From: a virus | Direction: 5' to 3' (one strand) | IMG/VR virus record: IMGVR_UViG_3300031841_003004 | Span: 1 to 53,364 of that record | Length of the DNA stretch: 53,364 bases | In this document: positions 49,206-53,364 of the stretch, piece after piece | How positions within the stretch are numbered: the stretch's first letter is position 1 | Layout: each line of letters opens with the position of its first letter | The notes under the pieces: generated by a model | Seen by the model: only the letters and a program-made list of their open reading frames with translations | Database searches by the model: none | What the model was told of the DNA's origin: nothing | Made by a program: the position numbers and the translations under genes

Positions 49206-49727
49206 ATGGAATACATCAAAGCCTTCGAGTACCCTCACTTCAACCTCATTGCCGAGTGCTATGGTCGCACCCTTGCACACGGAGGTGACACCATCCTCAT
49301 GACCCCTGGGCACACACGCTACACCTACAAGTGTGGAACCCTGAACTACAACAAGATGCCGACCGACCCGTGGCGTCCGTGTCATGGCTACGCCGTGGGT
49401 GGTGTGGTCCCCGCAATCACCATCTCCATGATTGAGTTTAACGAAGGCTCCATGGAGTGGGCTACCGCACACCCACAGGTCCTGTGGAAGAAGTTCAAGC
49501 GGGCCTTCGAGCAGACTTGGCACGCCGCCTACGAACACGGATGGAAGCCTGACCACCCCCTGTGTGTTGGCACATGGGTGAATGGCGAGGACATCGTCTT
49601 CGACGTGGTCACCCTCGTGGACGACCAATCTGTGGCCACACGCCTCGGAACTGAGCGCGGTGAACTCTGCATCTACTCCATCGAAAAAGGGGAGGAAATC
49701 ACCTGCCCCGTCCCCCTGAAATCCTGA
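49206..49727 (+). CDS. Early protein of unknown function, 173 aa
   Basis: A globular 173-residue protein with several Trp, Cys and His residues (ECYGRTLAHGGDTILMTPGH, WRPCHGYAVGGVVPAITISM, KFKRAFEQTWHAAYEHGWKP). I see no catalytic motif that I can name. Its leader is ACACACAGACATG and it ends with TGA before another ACACACAGACAC leader. Probably an early host-takeover or DNA-metabolism protein; unrecognised. Confidence 0.55.
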   Translation: MEYIKAFEYPHFNLIAECYGRTLAHGGDTILMTPGHTRYTYKCGTLNYNKMPTDPWRPCHGYAVGGVVPAITISMIEFNEGSMEWATAHPQVLWKKFKRAFEQTWHAAYEHGWKPDHPLCVGTWVNGEDIVFDVVTLVDDQSVATRLGTERGELCIYSIEKGEEITCPVPLKS

Positions 49728-49739
49728 ACACACAGACAC

Positions 49740-49901
49740 ATGACAAAGCACGACTTCCTCGGCATCTGCATGGAGTGCGAAGTTGACCCGAACCTCGTGG
49801 TCGATATCGCCGAAGTGCGTGACCTGCTCAAGCGAGACAAGGACAACGCCAAGATTGAGAACCAACTCCTCCTGCATACCCTCATCCACAAACACTTCTG
49901 A
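49740..49901 (+). CDS. Small early protein, 53 aa
   Basis: MTKHDFLGICMECEVDPNLV then VDIAEVRDLLKRDKDNAKIE, ending LLLHTLIHKHF. It is helical and amphipathic, with a CMEC pair that could bind a metal. Leader ACACACAGACACATG. Function unknown. Confidence 0.55.
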   Translation: MTKHDFLGICMECEVDPNLVVDIAEVRDLLKRDKDNAKIENQLLLHTLIHKHF

Positions 49902-49904
49902 GAC

Positions 49905-50189
49905 ATGAATTACACAGACTACAAGCGAGACCTCGCCATCCGCATACTCCGCAAGATTGACGGGCTTGGTCAGTTCCAAAACATGGACGACCTCACCCGC
50001 ATTGACAAGACCATTGAGGCCCTCGACGAGTTCCTCCCCACAGACGACAGTGCCGCGCGTGGACACACAGAGTTCGTCGATCTGGCGTGTGTGTACGAGG
50101 TCGACGAATGCCCCAACTGCGGCAAGAAAGAAGTCCAATACAGCGACACCTACGAATTCTGCAACGAGTGCGGATACACCTTCAACTGA
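49905..50189 (+). CDS. Early protein with C-terminal zinc ribbon, 94 aa
   Basis: The N-terminal 65 residues are helical (YKRDLAIRILRKIDGLGQF, TRIDKTIEALDEFLPTDDSA). The C-terminus has CPNCGKKEVQYSDTYEFCNE-CGY, a four-cysteine zinc ribbon of the type found in transcription factors and small nucleic-acid binding proteins. It starts three bases after the previous stop, with the short leader GAGACATG. May bind nucleic acid or polymerase; inferred. Confidence 0.6.
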   Translation: MNYTDYKRDLAIRILRKIDGLGQFQNMDDLTRIDKTIEALDEFLPTDDSAARGHTEFVDLACVYEVDECPNCGKKEVQYSDTYEFCNECGYTFN

Positions 50190-50196
50190 CACAGAC

Positions 50197-50349
50197 ATGA
50201 CGAAAGACGAAATCCAAAAGGTGCAACAGGCACTCATGGTGGCAGACATGTTCTTCACGGCTGTCCCTGCATCCAAGGGTGCAGACATCAACCCGCTCGG
50301 CAAGATGCTGGGTGAAGCAATTCAAATCACACTCAAGTACACAGACTGA
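50197..50349 (+). CDS. Small early protein, 50 aa
   Basis: MTKDEIQKVQQALMVADMFF then TAVPASKGADINPLGKMLGE, ending AIQITLKYTD. It is short, mostly helical, with a hydrophobic patch. Leader GACACAGACATG. It shares a base with the next start (TGATG). Function unknown. Confidence 0.5.
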   Translation: MTKDEIQKVQQALMVADMFFTAVPASKGADINPLGKMLGEAIQITLKYTD

Positions 50350-50513
50350 TGTACACGCTCATCGGCAAAGCCCCCGCCCGCTCCGCCCGACCAGGGTTGG
50401 AGGTCACGCTCTACACTCACACACACAGGAGTGAATGTGAACGAGCGTGGGCCTTCTTCTCCCTGCACTACGACGACCTTGAAATCATTACCCCTAAAGG
50501 GGTAGCAAAATAA
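50349..50513 (+). CDS. Small early protein, 54 aa, ending inside promoter P3
   Basis: MYTLIGKAPARSARPGLEVT then LYTHTHRSECERAWAFFSLH, ending YDDLEIITPKGVAK. The stop TAA at 50511-50513 immediately precedes the TTTG element of P3, and its codons for TPKGV form the palindrome TACCCCTAAAGGGGTA. A parallel arrangement ends the unit before P2, so C-terminal PKG and the palindrome may be co-selected. Function unknown. Confidence 0.5.
   Translation: MYTLIGKAPARSARPGLEVTLYTHTHRSECERAWAFFSLHYDDLEIITPKGVAK
50489..50504 (+). promoter_or_regulatory. Palindromic site upstream of early promoter P3
   Basis: TACCCCTAAAGGGGTA, 10 bases before the TTTG of P3, inside the coding end of the upstream gene. Could be an operator or a hairpin that ends the upstream unit. 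Confidence 0.55.
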
Positions 50514-50514
50514 A

Positions 50515-50546
50515 TTTGGTAGATAGGAACATTTGCCTTAACTTTG
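50515..50546 (+). promoter_or_regulatory. Early promoter P3
   Basis: TTTG at 50515-50518, gap of 20, TAACTTTG at 50539-50546. The surrounding 54 bases (50507-50560) match P4 at 47 positions. Confidence 0.75.
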
Positions 50547-50586
50547 TCCACGGCAATTCAGCCAACGACATTCAAAACTCACACCC

Positions 50587-51309
50587 ATGAATACGAACCT
50601 TCGCATCGCCCCTCACTACTTCATCATCGACTCCATCGGTGGTATGCACGAGGGCTACTCAGACACCACCTGCCGCCGCGTCGAGGACGTGGTGACCCCC
50701 GAACTCGGCAAGGCTCTTGTCGAGGAGTACATCGACCAATGGATTCACGACAAGCAGGAGTACTACTCTGGCCTGTGTGAAGAGATGGGTGTTGACGACA
50801 GGGTTGTCAAGGTCATCCACGACGAGTGCAAGTACGGCGGGTGGCACAGAGTGTGCTTCGTCCCTGACAACATCGCCCCTGACCTGCATTCTGACGATGG
50901 CGAGTGGCTCGACTTCGAGTCTGCATACACGCTCTTCATCCAAGTGTATGACGGGGTCATGCTCGGCGACGGGGTCGTGGTCTACGACCAGATGGACGAC
51001 ATGGTCCGCACCATCACACACAAGTCCACCGCCATCCGCATGGCAGAGGAGGGCATCTCCCTCGACGTGGAACGAATCAAGGCTCTCCTGTACAACAAGC
51101 CTGAACGTCACATCGACATGAGCTACCTGACTACCAATCTCATCTACTGCTACGACTGCCTCGCTGAAGTGGTGCGTGACCTTGAGTGGCCTCAGGATGT
51201 CATGGTCGACATCGACGACTCCTGCACCCACTACTTCCCTGTGCAGAACTGCAAGCGCCTCGTGTGGCTGAACGGAAGCCGCATCCAAACCGAAACCGAA
51301 TACGCATGA
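50587..51309 (+). CDS. Early protein of unknown function, 240 aa
   Basis: A 240-residue soluble acidic protein with many Asp, Tyr and Trp residues (HYFIIDSIGGMHEGYSDTTC, ECKYGGWHRVCFVPDNIAPD, GDGVVVYDQMDDMVRTITHK). It is the first gene of the P3 unit. Its ATGA overlap couples it to the next gene. I see no motif that I can name. Confidence 0.6.
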   Translation: MNTNLRIAPHYFIIDSIGGMHEGYSDTTCRRVEDVVTPELGKALVEEYIDQWIHDKQEYYSGLCEEMGVDDRVVKVIHDECKYGGWHRVCFVPDNIAPDLHSDDGEWLDFESAYTLFIQVYDGVMLGDGVVVYDQMDDMVRTITHKSTAIRMAEEGISLDVERIKALLYNKPERHIDMSYLTTNLIYCYDCLAEVVRDLEWPQDVMVDIDDSCTHYFPVQNCKRLVWLNGSRIQTETEYA

Positions 51310-51536
51310 ACAAGTACACAGAAGCGGACGTGAACCGCACACACAAAGCCTCAGTCGAGGAACTCATCGACATCTGCCTCAACAATTGGAGGGAGGTATC
51401 TGACCCGCTCGAAGCACGGACATGGTATGCCGTAGCCGCACAGCTTGAGGGCATCAGGGAGGCTGACTACTCCATGTATGACATGGAGCGGATCCTCGCA
51501 CAAGCAAACATGAACGCACAAGAACAGAACGCATGA
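51306..51536 (+). CDS. Small acidic helical early protein, 76 aa
   Basis: MNKYTEADVNRTHKASVEEL then IDICLNNWREVSDPLEARTW, ending ERILAQANMNAQEQNA. It is acidic and helical. It starts at an ATGA overlap with the previous gene and ends in an ATGA overlap with the next, so the three genes form a tight coupled set. Function unknown. Confidence 0.55.
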   Translation: MNKYTEADVNRTHKASVEELIDICLNNWREVSDPLEARTWYAVAAQLEGIREADYSMYDMERILAQANMNAQEQNA

Positions 51537-51886
51537 CAACTACTTACGAAATCTACGACTCCATCCGCAGGGAGTACTACATCCGTGACGAGGAGACTGT
51601 CCTCGACGACCTCTTCGATATGCTCGACGAGGTGGTTGACCAACGGCTCGGCGGTTGGGTCTACAACAACTTCGGCCTGAAAGCGTATGTCGGCGACCAC
51701 TGCAACGACGACACCCACCTCGGCACAGCCAAAGGTGTGCGTGAAGTCCTGGCGTGGGTGTGTGGCCCACACTTCCAAGCAGAGGGTGACAAGGAGGCAT
51801 ACCAAGACCTGCTTGAGCGCATCCAACAGGAGGAAGCAAACGGGCCAGCATGGAGTACGAGCAAGCTGGACTATCCCTCCCTGTAA
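51533..51886 (+). CDS. Acidic early protein of unknown function, 117 aa
   Basis: MTTTYEIYDSIRREYYIRDE then ETVLDDLFDMLDEVVDQRLG and GGWVYNNFGLKAYVGDHCND. It is very acidic with few basic residues, like inhibitors that mimic DNA or like small regulatory subunits. Last gene of the P3 unit, followed by P4. No family recognised. Confidence 0.55.
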   Translation: MTTTYEIYDSIRREYYIRDEETVLDDLFDMLDEVVDQRLGGWVYNNFGLKAYVGDHCNDDTHLGTAKGVREVLAWVCGPHFQAEGDKEAYQDLLERIQQEEANGPAWSTSKLDYPSL

Positions 51887-51907
51887 ATCAGCAACTTAGA
51901 AAATAAA

Positions 51908-51939
51908 TTTGGTGGATACGAACATTTGATGTATCTTTG
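51908..51939 (+). promoter_or_regulatory. Early promoter P4
   Basis: TTTG at 51908-51911, gap of 20, TATCTTTG at 51932-51939. It repeats the P3 sequence closely (47 of 54 bases) but has no palindrome upstream. Confidence 0.75.
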
Positions 51940-51966
51940 TCCACGACAATTCAAACCTCACAACAC

Positions 51967-52182
51967 ATGAAACAACCCTCATCCACCGAGGCGCACATCG
52001 CCGACCTCAACCGAGACAAGGTTCACCCTGACGTTGCCATCCACACCCACGTCTGCTTCATGAGCATGATGCGGGACTGGATTGACGAGATGGACCCGTT
52101 CACGGACTGGGAAGACTTGGGACGACAGGACCTCATGGACATCATGGAAGGCCTCATGGATATGTACGAACAGAAACTCTAA
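51967..52182 (+). CDS. Small acidic early protein, 71 aa
   Basis: The start at ATG 51967 (MKQPSSTEAHIADLNRDKVH) follows P4; an in-frame TTG at 51937 lies within the -7 element and is rejected. The protein has MSMMRDWIDEMDPFTDWEDL and ends LMDIMEGLMDMYEQKL, a Met- and Asp-rich amphipathic helix. Function unknown. Confidence 0.55.
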   Translation: MKQPSSTEAHIADLNRDKVHPDVAIHTHVCFMSMMRDWIDEMDPFTDWEDLGRQDLMDIMEGLMDMYEQKL

Positions 52183-52194
52183 ACACTCACAGAC

Positions 52195-52491
52195 ATGAAT
52201 CGCAAACTCATCGCATACCTCGACGCAGTAGAAGGCTACGTCAACTCAATCGCCCGTGACATCCGTAACAACCACGTGAACTACGCCGTGGCTATGTACG
52301 ACGAGGACGGACCCTTCACTCGTCTCATCCCCCTCCCCTCCCCGCAGACCGCAGGGACGGAGACACAGAAGCGGGACTACTCACTCATGAAAGCCCGCGA
52401 GATTGTGGAAGACATGAAGACGTGGAACCCGCACCTGAACTACGACACCTTCGGCACCCTGCCCAATGAATTTGAACAAGACCCTGCCTGA
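52195..52491 (+). CDS. Small early protein, 98 aa
   Basis: MNRKLIAYLDAVEGYVNSIA then RDIRNNHVNYAVAMYDEDGP, a Pro-rich loop (LIPLPSPQTAGTET) and a helix (LMKAREIVEDMKTWN). Leader ACTCACAGACATG. The end overlaps a basic small gene in another frame. No family recognised. Confidence 0.55.
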   Translation: MNRKLIAYLDAVEGYVNSIARDIRNNHVNYAVAMYDEDGPFTRLIPLPSPQTAGTETQKRDYSLMKAREIVEDMKTWNPHLNYDTFGTLPNEFEQDPA

Positions 52492-52585
52492 CGGCAAGTA
52501 CTTCAAGCAACCCGCTAACCGAGTACACAAAGACAAGTCCAAGTACACACGAAAGAAAAAGCACAAGAACAATGCTGAACGATAA
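52466..52585 (+). CDS. Tiny basic protein in overlap, 39 aa
   Basis: MNLNKTLPDGKYFKQPANRV then HKDKSKYTRKKKHKNNAER: a Lys/Arg-rich peptide that overlaps the end of the preceding gene by 26 bases and the start of the next by 14 bases. The motif HKDKSKYTRKKKHK resembles short basic proteins that I recall in Bacteroidota phages. The overlap pattern supports translation, but the length is short. Confidence 0.45.
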   Translation: MNLNKTLPDGKYFKQPANRVHKDKSKYTRKKKHKNNAER

Positions 52586-53213
52586 CACCAACACCCGCGC
52601 CTTCGCCGAATCCTTTGGCCGCGCCATCTGCCACGGCATGAACATCGTCACCTGTGACGCTCTCCTCAACCCGCAGTCCTACGGCTTCTACTACTACGCC
52701 AATGACGCGGAAGCCACCGTCATCTCACCCACGGATCCTGAGGGTGCGTACTCGTACTGGGCTGGCGAACTGCGCGAGGCACAGGCTCTTGCCGAGCGGT
52801 ACGGCCAAGACCCCGCCACCTACGGCATCATGATGACCTACAACCACGGACGTGGGTGCATCTACCTGAACCTGGTCCGTGTCGAGTACATGAAGAGCCG
52901 CGCCTTGGACATGGCAGAGAACGATGGGGTGCAATGCCCGCACATCATCACGGAGTTCGGACGCAACCAACCGAACAGGCGCATCTCCCTCGACGAGGAG
53001 GGTCGTACCCCATACCCACAGGATGAGGCGGGGCGTGCATTGGAAGATGCAGGGCGCAACCGAGAAGACGTGGAGGACGCGGCAATTCTGTTCCGAGACC
53101 TCGGCTTCACCTCCGAGAAGGGGACGAACCCTAAGGGTATCGACCTCGAAAAGAAGTTCAGCAATCTTGCTGAGCAGGACTCGCAATGTGACGAGTTCGA
53201 CGAGTGGGAGTGA
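52572..53213 (+). CDS. Early protein of unknown function, 213 aa
   Basis: A 213-residue protein with MLNDNTNTRAFAESFGRAIC, many Tyr and Asp residues in the middle (YGFYYYANDAEATVISPTDP), and an acidic, polar C-terminus (GRNREDVEDAAILFRDLGFT). It starts in a small gene that overlaps it. The composition resembles other early proteins of this module. A later in-frame ATG exists (52638, MNIVTCDAL) and cannot be excluded. Confidence 0.55.
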   Translation: MLNDNTNTRAFAESFGRAICHGMNIVTCDALLNPQSYGFYYYANDAEATVISPTDPEGAYSYWAGELREAQALAERYGQDPATYGIMMTYNHGRGCIYLNLVRVEYMKSRALDMAENDGVQCPHIITEFGRNQPNRRISLDEEGRTPYPQDEAGRALEDAGRNREDVEDAAILFRDLGFTSEKGTNPKGIDLEKKFSNLAEQDSQCDEFDEWE

Positions 53214-53224
53214 CACCCCACACA

Positions 53225-53287
53225 TGATGCGAATGGTTGACCCCTGTGTGTCTGGGGGGTCGGAGGGTTCGAGTCCCTCCCGCATCA
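53225..53287 (+). ncRNA. tRNA-like element without D-arm
   Basis: TGATGCG (53225-53231) pairs with CGCATCA (53281-53287); GGAGGG pairs with CCCTCC around the canonical T-loop TTCGAGT; GACCCC (53239-53244) pairs with GGGGTC (53256-53261) around an 11-base loop in the place of the anticodon arm. No D-arm fits. It lies 11 bases after the stop of the last complete early gene. Confidence 0.5.
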
Positions 53288-53301
53288 CACCTGTTGCCTA
53301 C

Positions 53302-53340
53302 GTGTCAGAAAGAGGGGCAACACTCATCGGAGGCTGACAC
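53302..53340 (+). promoter_or_regulatory. Inverted repeat before the edge gene
   Basis: GTGTCAG (53302-53308) and CTGACAC (53334-53340) form a 7-bp inverted repeat with a 25-base spacer, directly before the last ATG of the window. Could be a hairpin in the leader or an operator. Confidence 0.35.
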
Positions 53341-53343
53341 CTC

Positions 53344-53364
53344 ATGGATGAGCGGCGTGAGAGG
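53344..53364 (+). CDS. Possible next early gene, only seven codons visible
   Basis: An ATG at 53344 (MDERRER) opens a frame to the window end. There is too little to judge; the GACACCTCATG context is similar to the early leaders. Confidence 0.25.

Noticed and set aside
49005-50303. 432-codon minus-strand open frame across the early module
   Set aside because: It covers four small plus-strand genes with leaders and stops in register; caused by the strong C-ending codon bias of the module.
51937-51966. TTG start 10 codons upstream of the early gene at 51967
   Set aside because: The TTG is part of the -7 element TATCTTTG of P4, so transcription would start downstream of it.
48000-53230. CACACA-rich repeats that at first looked like a short repeat array (CRISPR-like)
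   Set aside because: The units are not separated by equal spacers; they are leaders directly before start codons of different genes.
1-53364. Prophage signs (integrase, att sites, lysogeny repressor operon)
   Set aside because: No integrase or attachment repeat was recognised; the tRNAs lie inside a late operon and are not flanked by duplicated ends within the window.

Overview
The window looks like an internal piece of a tailed-phage genome that infects a member of the Bacteroidota. Two signs point to that host. Every recognisable promoter uses the Bacteroidota -7 element TAnnTTTG (the late ones are nearly always TATATTTG), with no Shine-Dalgarno-like spacing in front of the starts I inspected. 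In addition, one phage gene (40297-41673) encodes a secreted protein ending in a gliding-motility/type IX secretion (T9SS type B) sorting domain, a system confined to Bacteroidota and close relatives. Terminase, portal, major capsid protein, two ring/adaptor proteins and a very large tail-hub protein resemble, from memory of those families, the morphogenesis proteins of crAss-like podoviruses (Crassvirales and the Cellulophaga phages related to them). No database search was possible, so this placement is an inference.

Layout. Positions 1-46588 are almost entirely late genes on the minus strand, read from right to left. From about 46.6 to 40 kb come small basic proteins, a lysis enzyme, a two-domain GroES-like co-chaperonin, the T9SS-tagged protein and two tRNAs (Ile-UAU, Arg-UCU). 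From 39.6 to 34.6 kb come the terminase large subunit and portal. From 34.6 to 22.9 kb lies a long cassette of tail-fibre and receptor-binding proteins, including a collagen-like stretch, a dockerin-like EF-hand motif, a tandem-repeat fibre and an RCC1-like propeller. From 22.9 to 17.7 kb come small basic proteins, a probable scaffold, the major capsid protein and decoration/fibre-like proteins with hairpin terminators. From 17.7 kb to the left edge come an AT-hook protein, ring/adaptor proteins, the 1560-residue tail protein, two cargo-like proteins and a giant polyvalent ejection protein of more than 2700 residues that runs off the window. One plus-strand gene, a probable winged-helix protein, lies inside the late block at 43134.

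A gene-poor region of about 0.75 kb (46577-47343) separates this block from a plus-strand early module (47344 to the right edge). That module holds about 20 small, mostly unrecognised genes in four units, each opened by a two-element promoter (TTTG, a gap of 20-22 bases, then TAnnTTTG). Many of these genes start directly after a repeated A/C-rich leader (ACACAGACACATG and variants). Two short tRNA-like elements, each an acceptor stem plus T-arm without a D-arm, sit between these genes.

The genes suggest this plan: host polymerase reads the early module from two-element promoters. Later, a changed polymerase reads a set of short, single-element TATATTTG promoters that often lie only 4-5 bases before the ATG, giving near-leaderless late mRNAs. 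Tight stop/start overlaps (TAATG, TGATG, ATGA) then couple translation along each late operon. No replication genes, integrase or packaging small subunit were recognised; they may lie outside the window.
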